Positions 21,971 through 33,576 of a stretch of 64,000 bases of DNA are shown here, piece by piece. The notes under the pieces are model-generated. The model was not told the DNA's origin and did not search any database. It was given only the letters and a program-made list of their open reading frames with translations. The stretch's first letter is position 1; the number at the start of each line of letters is the position of its first letter. A program made the position numbers and the translations under genes. Source of the DNA: Nannochloropsis oceanica (taxonomy: Eukaryota; Sar; Eustigmatophyceae; Eustigmatales; Monodopsidaceae); assembly GCA_004519485.1 (NCBI GenBank), contig CP038107.1, forward strand, positions 989,091 through 1,053,090, written 5' to 3'.

Positions 21971-22813
21971 ATGACCCGTCTTGCCTTTATCACCGGTATT
22001 GCCCTTTGTTTTATTATTCCGGGCTTAGCACAAAATAAGCAAGCTGCGCAGCAGCAGAACGTGACCACTACGCCCCAGATGCAGCAGCAGCAGCAGAACG
22101 CAACCACCACGCCCTCGGGGCAGCAGCATCAGCAGCAAGAGCGCCAAAATGCCACCACACCCACGGTACACCAGCAGCAGGAGCGTCAAAACACCACCAC
22201 TGGCACCCAACAGCATGGGGAGCAGGAGGAGCAGCGTCCGTCGGCTATGTCCCAGCTCGAGGTCCTCTTACTAGGCAACCACAGCTGGACAGACCCCAAC
22301 AAGACTTATTCCTACTTTCAGAACGACTATCAGATTGTGAACCATTCCCCGCACGAGATTTGTAACGTCAGCCTTTCCACTCCCTTGGAAAATCCTGAGC
22401 GAACCTGGGTCTCGAGCAGCTACAATGCACACCTGACCAACTCCACCGGCAAGCGCGGGATCGATATTATTGCCCCTGCTGATAACTCTACCTTTATTCC
22501 CGCGAACGGTATGCTCAATATCGGCTACATCCTTCAGCAGGCAGTGCAAAGCGGTCAAGGTAACATGAGCAACATGACGACAATGGCTAGCGGGCTCAGC
22601 CGAGATCCACCCACAGTTGAATCGGCCCAGTACTGTGACGAGTTGAACCAGACCGATGCCACAACTGGCGGCATGACAGGCGGCGCTGACAATACGACTA
22701 CACGGGCCAACGTGACGACGCATGGTCAGGAGGAGAGGAGCAACACCACGGTCGTGGGAGGTTCCCGTGCCAAGGCGATCAACGGAAAGAAGCGTAATTT
22801 CCGTCATGTGTAG
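21971..22813 (+). CDS. Secreted glycoprotein with CBM49-like domain (paralogue B)
   Basis: Intronless, 280 residues. The signal peptide is about residues 1-20 (TRLAFITGIALCFIIPGLAQ). Residues 25-95 are a low-complexity stalk of Gln runs alternating with NVTTT, NATTT, NATTP and NTTTG, each an N-glycosylation sequon or close to one. The domain follows at about 98-235: GNHSWTDPNKTYSYFQNDYQ, IVNHSPHEICNVSLSTPLEN, TWVSSSYNAHL, NGMLNIGYIL, ending TVESAQYCDE. It aligns by eye with the protein at 20546-21436 (W-x-DP, Y-x-I/V-x-N, EIC-x-V-x-L-x-x-PL, GY/F, V-E-A/S-x-YCD). More sequons follow toward the C terminus. A cell-wall or extracellular matrix role is inferred. The Gln/Asn stalk is of the kind seen between modules of wall proteins. 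Confidence 0.78.
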   Translation: MTRLAFITGIALCFIIPGLAQNKQAAQQQNVTTTPQMQQQQQNATTTPSGQQHQQQERQNATTPTVHQQQERQNTTTGTQQHGEQEEQRPSAMSQLEVLLLGNHSWTDPNKTYSYFQNDYQIVNHSPHEICNVSLSTPLENPERTWVSSSYNAHLTNSTGKRGIDIIAPADNSTFIPANGMLNIGYILQQAVQSGQGNMSNMTTMASGLSRDPPTVESAQYCDELNQTDATTGGMTGGADNTTTRANVTTHGQEERSNTTVVGGSRAKAINGKKRNFRHV

Positions 22814-23936
22814 ATAAAGGTTTAGTTGGGGAAAATGGGGTTTTATCGTGTTAGTTATGTAAGTCATGCTCCAAAATCGCATATTTGTGTCGAGAGAAAT
22901 ACTAAGGGTCAGTTGATGCAGCAAGCAGACTAGCAAGGGGGGGTACGGGAACTTCGAAATTATCTTTTTGACATGTCTAGTTTTTCCTCCCTACCTGTCT
23001 CTTTTTTTATGATTGTGGTGAGATTGTGAGTAGATGAGGTGTTAGAAGGGAAAATAGAAGTTTTGGAGGGAAAGACCAAGCTAAGGCATTAGTCACAGAC
23101 GAAAAAAGATTATTAGTAATCACTTACAAACGTCTGAAAGGATAGGAGAGATAAACGTTGTGGGAAAGACAAAGCATGGGACAGCATGCGTGGAAGACAA
23201 ACGTAGGATGGAATGCAAGGTGTGAGAGGTGCAAACCTTGAACATCTAAAAGAATAAAATAAAATTACATGTGATTACATTTGCGTTTCAAGTGGTATTC
23301 GCATGTCCTGCGTGGTTTTCAATGCTCTTGATGACTTTAAATTTCCAATGTGGCTTCTCGATCATTCGCATGATTCTCACTTGTGTATGTTGCGAGATAA
23401 AGACGTCAGGGAAGAGGCTGAGACGGGAATTTTGCTGGCTGCACATAATGCTGTTTGCGCTCACAATACCCCTGGTACGCTCGTTCGTTCGTCCTGGAAA
23501 CCAGCAGGAGGACAAGACATCATTCACAGAATGCCTGCTTTGCACGAGAGGCTTACAGTGACACATTATTATGCTTGGTCGAAGCGCATCAACGAGACAA
23601 GGCAGGGCGTAAGAAGCCACGCCATACCTCCGCACGAAATTACGACACGGTGTGGGAATGGAAGAAGGGGAAATGTGGATAGGACACGACACAATTTGTA
23701 TTTAAAAGTTGTTTTTTGTGAGTTTATTTGCATGTTACCCGTCACCTATTCCTCTGCTTCTCTGCTTTACACGAGAAGAGTAGTCACTCTACAACTTATA
23801 TATACCTTTTTAGAACCAAGAGTGCTTCAGCGTTTCGACCCATGTCAAAAAAGTAAAGAGACATAGAGGTCAGGAAAATTCAGCGTTGGTCGCTACACTT
23901 ATTCATTTCTCTCCCTTAAATTTCAATCTCTCTGGC
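22814..23936. other. Intergenic between convergent genes
   Basis: AT-rich flank of about 1.1 kb. An open frame of 187 codons on the + strand (23303-23866) has no domain, no signal and non-coding-like composition, so I do not call it. Confidence 0.5.
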
Positions 23937-26900
23937 TTACATACTCCGCCGCAACGCCGGGCGACTCACCGCCTCGTCCTGCCACAGCAACTCCTCGTGC
24001 TCTTTCTCGTCCTCGTCTTCGTCCGTCTCCACCTTATCGAATATTAGCACCGTGGGAGGCATCACCTCCTGCGGGGACGGGCCCGTCTTGGTGGCCAACT
24101 CCAGGTATTTCCTCTCCACCACAAACAAAAACTCTGTCTCGTTGATCATGCTGGGAGTGACGGTCCGGCAGAATAAAGGTCCGCCTTGTCCCAGCTCGCC
24201 AGAAGAGCAGTCACGGGAGAAGGAGTAGGCCCAGAGGTCGTCAGGATAGTCAATCTGAAGGAAGGAAGGGAGGGAGGAAGGGTGAGACATGTAGGCATTC
24301 GAATCTTTTCTCAAGAAGCAGCAGTTGCTAGCCACTAAGTAATCCTTCAGCAGCCCTCCCTCCTTCTCTCCCCTCGTGGTCTCCACCTACATCTGGAGCG
24401 AACACGCCGGCCGAGCCTTGGAGCTCCGTGGCGGTCAGGTTCACACTGTGCAGCGGATCTAGGAGGGGGGGAAGGAGACAGGGAAAGAATGAAAAGGAGA
24501 GAGATAAGATATGACCACAAACCCTCAAGCAACCTCAAGCATTAACATGATCGTCCCTGCCTGTCATCCTTCCCACTCCTTCCCATCCTTCCTCCCCCCG
24601 CACACCTTCAAATGCCGCCACCGCCGTGACCATCAGATTGGTATAAATTGATTTCTCCAGCCGGGGCTGGTTGACGCCCAGCACTACGTAGGTCCTCGTG
24701 AGGGGGAAGGTAAGGGCAGAGAGGTCGGTGGTGTTGGGCAGGCCCGTGTACAAGGCGTCGGCGGAGAACCAGTCGCAGCTATGCAGGAGGAAGGAGGGTG
24801 GCGTTGAGCGTTTAGTAGGAAAAAGAAATAGGCTGGTCGGTGGAAAGAAAGGAAACTGCTCCCCCCTTACCCCCCTCCCTCCCTCCCTCCCTCCCTCCCT
24901 CCCTCCCTCCCTCCCTCCCTCCCTCCCATCCCACCTACCTGGGCCACCCCGGGAAATGCCAGGCAGGCACCGGCTGGAATATCGGTGCGTAGGTTGGGTC
25001 GTTGAGACACCTCTCCACGTCAGGGACAATATGGTCCATGGGAAAGCGGTAGGAGAGCTTGCTCCCCTTGCTGGCGTACGTACTGATGATCTTCTCTTCC
25101 AGCAACTGGACGGACGGATGCAGGTAGGCCTCGTCTTGACCCGTGCCTGTGGAAGGGGGGCGGGAGGGAAGGAGGGTGGGAGGGAACGAGTTGTTCATAA
25201 TTGATTCTGAGGGTTTAATAAGGTTCTTGCTCCTCCTTTCCCTCCCTCCTTCCTCCGTGCATCTTCCTTACCTCGGGTGCGCGCCACTGGGGGTGGCAGG
25301 GGCCTCGGGCCCTTCTGCTCGTAACGCGGACGAGCGCGCACCAGATAGACCGGCCAGGTCTGGTTGAAGTAGGCCTTAGGGGGGAAGGGGAAGGGGGGAA
25401 GGGGGGAAGGGAAGGAAGGGGAGAAGGTGAGGGTTGGTTAATTCCAAATGGGTCGACCGGCGACTGCCGCCGGCACAGAGGGAGGGAGGGAGGGAGGGAG
25501 GGAGGGCGGGCGGACACGAAACACCGTACCTCGGCATCGTCCTTGTTCTCGAATTGCGAGACTCGGAACTGCCACGCGAAGGCGTCGCTCTTGTCCGTCA
25601 CCCACAGGGGGTGACCCTGCCGGTCACTGGAGACGGAGGGAGGGAGGGAGGGAGGGGGGGAAGGAGGATTAGATATTACTCCGAAGGGGGAGGGAGGACG
25701 AACAAAATAACTAGAACCAACCTCAACAAACGTGGAGAGAGGGAGGGAGGGAGGGAAGAGCGGAGAGGGAGATGTATCCAGAGGTAAGAGGGAAGGAGGG
25801 GAGGGATGGAAGGAGGGAGGGGAGGGGGGAGGGAAGGAGGGAGGGGACGTACCGGAAGCGGGCGAGGGTGGAGGGGATGACGTCCAGGTTGTCCACGCCC
25901 TTGGGGAGGCCGGCCTCGGAGAAGGCGTTCTAAGGGTAATCAGGTTAATTAAATTAGAGTGGGTTTAGGCATGATAGGGGTATCAGCAGATTAATTAGAT
26001 TAGATTAGGTTTGAAGAGGGTGAGAGGACAGGAGGGATGAATATAGAGAGAGCAGGGGTAGATGTCTGTGAAGAATATAATAAACAAGAAGCAACAGCGC
26101 GGGCCGGTGGGGGGGGGGGGGAGAAGAAAGAAGAAAAGGAGGGAGGAAAGGAGGGAGGAAAGGAGGGGCCTGCGTACCTTGACGTGACGCGCCGTCTCCC
26201 GGTCGCCCGTCGAGACGAGCATAGTCGTCTTCTCGTAGGGGTCCAATGCCCCGCCTGCAAACGTTGGATTTCAATCGTGAGTTTTACCTCAGCTGCATTC
26301 CCCTCTCTCACGCCCGCATTCCTTCCTTCCCTCCCTCTCACCCGTGCTGTTGAGGGTGTATAGGTTGGCGGGGTCGCCCAGCTCCGCGGCAGGGAACCAG
26401 ACCGAAGGAGAGAAGCGGAAGGCCACGTACGAGCGGATCTGAGAGAGGGAGAGGAGAAGAAAGGGAGGGAGGGAAAAGGGGGAGGGAGGGAGGGAGGGAG
26501 GAAGGGAGGGAGGGAGGGAGGGAGGGAGGGAGATGGGGTGTGTGAAGGGGAAGTGCGGGAGATGAGGGGTCACACGTGAAACGCTCGAGGGAGAACGAAA
26601 TGGGAAGAGATGGAGGGAGAGAGGCAAGCAGGGACAAGAGAAGAGGCGTGGATCACTTACGGAGAAGTAGGCGGCCGGGGGAGGGGTGCAGCCGAGCCAT
26701 ACGACCGCATCGCGCGGACCGAGGGTGAAGGCGATCGAGCAGAAGGAAAAAGGGATCGGGGACGTTTGGTTGAACGTCGTCGCTTTACACAGCGCCTGGG
26801 TTTCGTCGAGGGAGTAGGAGGGGCGGGGCAAGGAGGGAAAAAGGAAGGTGTCAGTCAATCAATGCACATAGGTGCATCTAAAAAATCGCCAATTTTCTCC

Positions 26901-27677
26901 TTTCCTCCCTCACTCCCTCCCTCCACACGTGCGGGATGGATACTGACCATCGGCTGGGACCAGGTGGGAAAAGAGACCGTGCCGTACCGACCGGCGGGGT
27001 TGCCAATCTGGCGGTGATTGAAGGTGAGGGTGCCCTGTGTGGCAGAAAAAGAAGGAGGAAGGGAGGGAGGGAGGGAGGGAGGGAGGGAGGAAGGGACACT
27101 TAGCGCAGTGCAGGTGGGAACGGGAATTCGATTTGATTTGGCTTGAGGGGACCAGGATACATCACACTACCGGCGTTATTAGCTTGGATTGAACATATCA
27201 AGAAAATTGCTGACATAAGCTATGGTTGAGACGCTGCTTGGCGGTCTTCATGCATTCCCTTGTGCCTCTGGGACGTATTCTAGAAGAAGGGAGGTAACAT
27301 GTCTTCTGATTCAGACAACCACAGCCCTAGCCAACTCTCTCGATCCTTCTCTTTCCCTACCGACGCTTTACTTGACAAAGTAGCCCAGGCTTCCAGAGAG
27401 TGCCGTATGCAGCGCGACGCCGTAGGGACTCAGGGACCACAAAAAAAAACACAGACGACCATCACTCTCCTATGTTGTATGTCTCTCCCCCCTCTCTCCA
27501 TCCCTCCCTTCTCACCTCGATCACATCAAAGTCCCCCGTGGCTTCCAGCTTTTCCACGGCGCTATTGATGATGTGCTCGCGCTCGTTGGTGGACGTGTCA
27601 CAGCGTGCCAAGCCCTCCATCGCGCTGGCTGTACCCGCCAGCATTAGGACAAGGAGCTTCATCATCATTGGGATCAT
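23937..27677 (-). CDS. Secreted glycoprotein, family not recognised
   Basis: Twelve exons, all in phase, give 533 residues: 27677-27516, 27034-26948, 26795-26661, 26438-26342, 26255-26179, 25929-25853, 25626-25530, 25374-25272, 25146-24939, 24778-24606, 24458-24391, 24254-23937. A signal peptide lies at about residues 1-20 (MMMKLLVLMLAGTASA). At least six N-glycosylation sequons follow (NQTS, NST, NQT, NTT, NLT, NET), so the protein enters the secretory pathway. Conserved-looking blocks include VVWLGCTPPPAAYFSIRSYV, TTMLVSTGDRETARHVK, AFAWQFRVSQFENKDDAEAY, FPMDHIVPDVERC and WAYSFSRDCSSGELGQGG. The C terminus is acidic with no membrane anchor. I cannot assign a function. Every intron carries the GGGA/TCCC repeats. 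The start has several possible Met codons within ten residues; the most upstream in-frame Met of the hydrophobic stretch was used. Confidence 0.75.
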
Positions 27678-28065
27678 CGGGAACTTGTTGTTTGGGGTAG
27701 AATAGCGGTACAAATACTACAACCACGCCGTCTCGTCCCCGACAGTGCTGACCTTTCCTCTGCAGTCTCTGCTCGTAGCTGTGAAGTGTTTGTAGGATTG
27801 CAGAGGCCTTAGTTGGAAGGCAAAGCATTATTTGAATATATTATGCGATGATGTGGCCGCCGGTCGGACGTATGTCTTTTGTTCAGCGAGTGGCGCAGTA
27901 CCTGGAGTTCGAGAGACCACCAAGCATCCACACCGCATTCACAGAGGCCTCATGACCTCGTTTCGCATGCCTTTCCTCCCTCATGGTCCAAACACAGGCA
28001 CTGGCGGGGCGCACCAACGATTTCCCAAAACTCCACATCCTCCAGCCAGTCGTCATCCATAAATC
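27678..28065. promoter_or_regulatory. Divergent promoter region
   Basis: 388 bp between two divergent start codons (secreted glycoprotein and AIM24-domain protein). No strong motif is seen. Confidence 0.35.
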
Positions 28066-30468
28066 ATGCCTTGCCTCCTGCCCGCTCACCTCCTGCCGGC
28101 ACTCCTTCTCCTTAGCACTGTCGCCGACGCCACCCTCCAAATGTCCGTGCTCTCCCCCGGGACACCTCAAGCTTGCCTTCAAGTACACTTCGAGCCGGGC
28201 AAGGATGACCACTCGTCGTTACACATCGACTTGCGTGCGCTTGTGAGCCGCTCAGGCACCTTGTCCCTCACCCCCTCCTCCTCATCCTCCTCTACTTCTT
28301 CTTCCTCCTCATTGTCATCTCAGCCAGCATGGCGGCCAGGGCAACCACCACCACAGCAGCAACATCAGCAAATATTTTCTTCATATCCTTCTTCCCTTCA
28401 ACCCTCCCTCGCCCGTCTCTCTCTCTCCCAACGTGGCGGCAAAGGCGGGCATGTCATCCTCGCGCCCGAGGCCCCAGGGGACGTAATTGTCTGCCACTTT
28501 TCCTCCTCCTCCTCCTCTTCTTCCTCCTCCTCCTCCTCCTCCTCCTCCTCCTCCTTGTCTCCTTCACCCGTACCGGCCCTGGTGGTGGTGCGGGGCGCGT
28601 CCGTCCTCGCCCGCGAAGGTGGGGTGGTTGTAGGAGAGGTAGCAGATAAGGGTCTTCTCAAGACGCTTGAAACCGTGACTCGAGAACGAGAGAAGGAACG
28701 AGCACGCGCTGGAGGCCATCAGTTCTCACAGCAGCAACACCAAGGTCAGCCGTTGCTGCAGAGATATTCGGGGAATGGTACGGCAAGGGGGAGGAAGGGA
28801 GGGAGGGAGGGAGGGAGGAAGAAAGAGAGAATTGCGAGCTTGCTTGTCCTAGGTCACTCACATTCCTGGTATCGTCTTCTTTGTGCTCCAACTGGAGTGT
28901 ACAAGTGCCCACGACGTAAATTGCCGTCGCTGTGACTTGACACAACTCTTCCGCATTCCTCATCCACTCCTCCCTCCCTCCCTCCCTCCTTCCGTCCCTC
29001 CCCAAATCCTTCCACAGGAAATCTGGCGCTCTCCGCCTTCGGCTCCATCATCCGCGTGGATCTGCGGGAAGGAGACGAGCGGGTGGTGAAGGCGGGTCAT
29101 GTCTTGGCGTGGACGGAGGCCACTCGGGTCAGCTTCGGTCGGTCGGACGGGAGGGAGGGAGGGAGAGAGGGAGGGAAGGAGGGAGGGGATGAGAAAGGGG
29201 AGCCGACGCGTCATAGAAGGCCATAATCCGCCATTTTTTTTTCACTGAAATATTCCCTGTTATTTTTCTACACATCTACAGGCGCCAGTTCAGCCTCCTC
29301 CTCCCTCTCCTCCTCCTCCCCCTCCCCCTCCTCCCCCTCCCCCTCCTCCTCCTCCTCCAACGGCGTTTACACTTTAACAGGCCCTGGTGTCATCTACCTT
29401 CGTTCTCACTCGCCCTCTGCCTTCCGCAAGTGGGCCTCAGCCGGTGCGGCTATCCTCAAAGCTGATGCCAGCAGCATGATCCCCTCTTCTCTCCCTCCCT
29501 CGTCCTCGGCCCCCTCCTCCTCAGTATCGGCGTATAAAGGCGGAAGGGACGGAGGGGAGGCAGCAGCAGCCCTACTTGGCAGTGAGGGTTTGGGGAAGCG
29601 GTTGAAGAAAAGGATAGGAAGGTGAGAGAGGGACGGAGGGAGGCAAAGAGGGACGGAGGAAAGCAGGAAGGGTAGGGGGGAGGTTGATGGCTTGGAACAC
29701 TGACCGGGACGCACCAACCATTTTCTCCCTCCGTCTCTCTCTCCCCTCCCCCTCCTTTGTCCAGCTTGATGGTCACCTGTCTGTCCGCCCTCCTCTTCGT
29801 GGCGGGGATGCAGGTGCTCCAAGCCCTGCTGATGGAGGGCCCGGATGGATTGAAACATGTCCCCAGAAATCTCCTGCTATTGCTACAGGTAGCTAGCTAC
29901 ACGCCCTCCCTCCCTCCCTCCTTCCTTCCTTTTCTCTGATCAGCCCAGTACCAAGCACTGTCCATGCTCCATACGCAGCCAAGGCCTCTGATTTCGTTCT
30001 ACTGCTGCCGTTTCTCTCCCTCCCCCCCCCTCCTTTGCCTCACTCTCCCCTTCCCCCCCTCCGTCGCGGTATACAAGCCGGTGCTGGCTGTCATGATAAG
30101 CGAGGCCTGTGTGGACATTGGCAAATCATTCGCTTCTCCTTTCTTCTCCCTCTCTCCTCCCTCCCTCCCTCCCTCCCTTTCTCCTCCAGGGCCTGCAAGC
30201 CGGCGCTGTAAAGGTGGGCGAGGCTCTTGTCGACCTGTATCAGTCTGATGTCTGGAGAAGAGCACGGGGGGCTTTATCCTCTGCTGCAGCTGCTGCTTCT
30301 GCTGCTGCTGCCGCTGGTGATGGTCGTATGGATAACGGAGAGGAGCAAGGAAAGAAGTGTACGGCGGGTACCAGGAAAGGAGAGGAGAAGGATTTCGGGT
30401 GGGGAGGGGGTGGAGGGCAAGAGATCAAGGGAGAAGGGGGCTGTGAGGAGTCGTTGCCTTTGAGATGA
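28066..30468 (+). CDS. AIM24-domain protein with signal peptide and C-terminal hydrophobic segment
   Basis: Five exons (28066-28777, 29018-29137, 29282-29621, 29765-29888, 30190-30468) join in phase to 524 residues. A signal peptide covers about residues 1-22. The AIM24/TRAPP-beta fold is indicated by GDVIVCHF, the block RYSGNGNLALSAFGSIIRVD followed by VVKAGHVLAWT, and TLTGPGVIYLRSHSP near the end of the domain. The domain is interrupted by long Ser and Gln runs (about 60-110 and 146-165) made by tcc and cag triplets. A membrane segment at about 392-412 (LMVTCLSALLFVAGMQVLQ) follows, then an Ala-rich and a Gly/Lys-rich tail. Fungal AIM24 is mitochondrial and bacterial homologues are soluble, so a signal peptide is unusual. 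The targeting compartment is unclear. Confidence 0.72.
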
Positions 30469-30897
30469 GAAGGAGGAAGGGAGGGAGGAGGGAGGCAATC
30501 AAAGTACCGTTCAACAATCTCTTCGAGTAGGGGTTGGACATTGCCTTTCCGTGACAATCACTAACAGCCAAGGAAACGCGCGAATAATACTGCATAAAAA
30601 CACATTTAATGTAATACTAAAATTATATTAAAACAACATATGATGATATGATAATTATGCTTCGTTTAAGTACATCTTATTGATTGCTTTGATTTCTACT
30701 TTTGGTTTTTAAAATGTCGTCCATTCATGCGTCTCGCTGGTTGGACTTACTCGCTTATGCTTACCCTCGCCTCTCTTCTTGATCTACCCCTCTGTCTATG
30801 AGAGTTTTTCATTTGATGGATGGCCTCCGTCCATGCCCTTCCTTCACTTTTCCTGACACCTCATACGGACTGCCGGTGTTCCGGGTCATTAGGCCTG
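30469..30897. other. Intergenic between convergent genes, AT-rich
   Basis: 3' flanks. Bases 30590-30720 are strongly AT-rich, with ttaaaa and aattat words and possible polyadenylation signals for both genes. No gene seen. Confidence 0.5.
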
Positions 30898-31449
30898 CTA
30901 CTGCCTTTCTCCACCCATCCCTGCCTCCTCCACGGCCTGTGGGATCACAATCAGAGTCGCCATACTCACATGAAGGATCGTCGCAAGGACGTGAGAGCCC
31001 GCGTGGCAAACATCTCGACGCGTCTGGCATTTGTGTTCGTAGCTCTTTGCCGCGAAATAGAGACCGACTGCAGCCAGCAACGTTGTGTAGCACCCACCCG
31101 AGGCCATCAAGGCACTACTACGATTACTACAACGACGGGAAAATCTGCCGTCGGTGGTGGTGGCGGCGGCGAGGATGAAAGCATCAAGGCCTACGCAGGC
31201 GGCGATGGTGCAACGATCAAACCACTTGGCAAGGAGGCTTGTGGTAGCATGGTTCCACACGGAAGTGACGATGCCGCCGAGAATAATGCAGGCCCAGGTG
31301 GTGGTAGCCGTGAACGTATCAAAAGAAATCAGAGCCCAGAGGTGGAGCGCGCCGCAGCAGAGGGTCGAGGCGAGGAGGACACCGTTGGCCATGCACCTGT
31401 GTAGGATGTGCGGGTGTGCGGAGAAAAATGGTGTGTCAGGCTGGCTCAA
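30898..31449 (-). CDS. Small polytopic membrane protein, CREST-superfamily-like
   Basis: Intronless open frame of 183 residues with about five hydrophobic segments (around 22-42, 48-66, 80-97, 121-135 and 153-171). The CREST superfamily (alkaline ceramidases, PAQR receptors, Per1, SID-1, TMEM8) is defined by a Ser-x3-His, an Asp and a His-x3-His in adjacent helices. Here they appear as S63VWNH67, D78 and H149AGSH153, in the right order. The family usually has seven membrane helices and is a metal-dependent hydrolase. This frame looks short, so another exon could be missing or it may be a divergent small member. The opposite strand is also open (30820-31404) but reads as a shadow. Met20 is an alternative start. 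Confidence 0.55.
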   Translation of the reverse strand: MSQPDTPFFSAHPHILHRCMANGVLLASTLCCGALHLWALISFDTFTATTTWACIILGGIVTSVWNHATTSLLAKWFDRCTIAACVGLDAFILAAATTTDGRFSRRCSNRSSALMASGGCYTTLLAAVGLYFAAKSYEHKCQTRRDVCHAGSHVLATILHVSMATLIVIPQAVEEAGMGGERQ

Positions 31450-33576
31450 GTGCAGGGATACAGCACAAGGAGTGGAAACTTCATGACGAGCTAGCTAGTG
31501 TCTTTAAGTATGTATGGCATGCGTGGCGAGGTATGGATCTCGCCTACGAGGCGGTGATAGTCCATGGAACGGAACAGCGGCGATAAGTGGCACTGTGCAA
31601 TGAAACGTGAGTGCCGAGCGCTCCGATCAGAAAGTTACATCGATGCCGAGACGCGCTGGAACTTTCTAGGGCGGTGGGCACGGTAATGGGCCTCATGGAG
31701 GTGACCAGACCAGCCAACAACCGATTTAGCGAGAGAGCTTCTGTTTCTGTGATGTTGTGTGGTAATATTTGTAAGCCTTGGTTGTGCAGGCTGCATCATA
31801 AGTATAGTGTGGATAGGTGGATGCGTGGTTCTAGATGTCAGAGGTCAAAGGAAAAATGTGCCCAAGTCCAAGAACAGTACACACTTGCAATCGAAATCCA
31901 GATCACACTTTCGTTCTGGCCGCGTGGTAATATATCTCCCCCCTCCTCCTCTCTGCTCTAGGCGATTGAATTTCACTTTCTCAAGCTTCTGGGCGCTGGT
32001 GTTCTCCGTAAAAGGGAGGCCAGACACCGTGCTGCCCCCCCCCACGACCCCCTCCCACACCCCTCTACCCCACCTCACCGATATCCAACTTTCATTAAGT
32101 GTTAAGACAATTGGCTTCTTTAAGTGTCCTGTGGACTGGTAGTGATGGAAAGGCGCAGCGGTGCTGCGTTGAAAACCAAAGGGAAAAGGGGGAAATGACT
32201 CAATGCAGCATGATGACGAGACACCAGAGAGCTATTATTTCCGGGAAAGATATGTTACGGACGCTTTTATACCGTTCCTGTTTATCACGAAGTCCTTCAA
32301 AGGTAAAAAGCGGCTGTTAAGCAGAAGAGGAACTTCCAAGAATCACGCCCCGGAGAAAAGTGGACCAACAAAAATCGTTGGGCTGTCGCGGAATAGATAA
32401 ATATTTTTATAGCCTTAACTCTGAGTAAGCGACACTCTATTTCAGTGTAGGCTTGCACCATGATTTCACGCTCCATTTCATGTAATGGCATCAGGCGGCG
32501 AAGGACGGAGGTGGCGAAAGGGGAAAATCATTCCTGTCATTTCTGAAGCCTTACACGATCTTGGTTGGGCCAGAATTCGGTGAATTTCACTGCACAAAAC
32601 AAGGTGCTCTTATGGATAAGGAGATGGGAGCAAAACCCAGAGCCAAAGGGATGCCACTGATTCAACCTCCCTCGTTTTACAAGTGCCAAGTTTTCAGTAG
32701 AGCGAACCAAGTCCTATCGGGCGAAATTACGACCGAAATTGCCTCAGAAATTATGGGAAAATCGCTTGAGTACGCAAAAACTTTGTAAAAACATCTGCTT
32801 TTCAATGAATGTAATAAGCAATTCTGAATGGCCAGAAATCACTATGCACAGATCGAAGATGAGAATCTTGGCGAGTGGTTACGGTTGAGCGAGTGGAAGC
32901 TGCAGCGGACATGGTAAGGCGGCAAGAGCAGGAACGTTCTTGCTTGATTCGATTTTGGTTGTTGAAGTATTTCCTGTGTTAAAGGTGCCGCGGTAGCTGT
33001 GGTACGCGACGGAATGTCTGGGAAGATGGAGATTATCCCGCTCCCATGCTGCCGTTGTGTTTTCTTACTCGTTCCGAACGAGTCACTATGAACAATATCG
33101 TCACTGCATCTTATCCTCTTCCACCCACACCACACCACACCCACACCTTTACCCACCTCGTAGGCCCCTAAACCCGTTCATGACCGAAAGAATATCCCTC
33201 TAACACCAAAACCACCACCAGCTTTAGCAGCTCCTTCCGAGCAGCAAGACCAATAACCCATGCACCATCCGCCTCAGTTGGGGCGCGCATACAATAACCG
33301 TACTTAACACAGCACTGTTCGCCGTGTCCCCTGCTATCCTCCCGTGTCTTTGTGTTGCGGACTGGGCCCCCGCACACTTGCGGTCCTGAGGCTACCGTGT
33401 GGGTTCAATACACCCGTGCAAACGAAACGGGACAATCCCTCCCTCCGTCAAGAGGGCCTGTAGTGTTCCATGAGGACCACAGTTTTTTTAGACTACTTTA
33501 ATCCTGTACGAACACATCCCTCCCCCCCACCCTCCCTCCCTTCCTGCTTCTTCCTGTACATACGTTAGGAGAAGGA
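31450..33576. other. Long intergenic region
   Basis: About 2.1 kb with only short open frames, none with a domain, signal peptide or spliced partner that I can see. It includes a C-rich patch (32031-32070) and CAC repeats (33120-33150). The last part is the promoter region of the cyclin gene. Confidence 0.45.

Noticed and set aside
30820-31404. 194-codon frame opposite the CREST-like gene
   Set aside because: The hydrophobic segments and conserved S/H/D/H set are on the minus strand. The plus frame has none.
32561-32788. 75-codon frame in the long intergenic region
   Set aside because: Composition is not clearly coding, and there is no partner exon or domain.
33300-33430. tRNA-like element with gggttcaata reminiscent of a T arm
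   Set aside because: No matching acceptor stem, D arm or anticodon arm could be folded around it.
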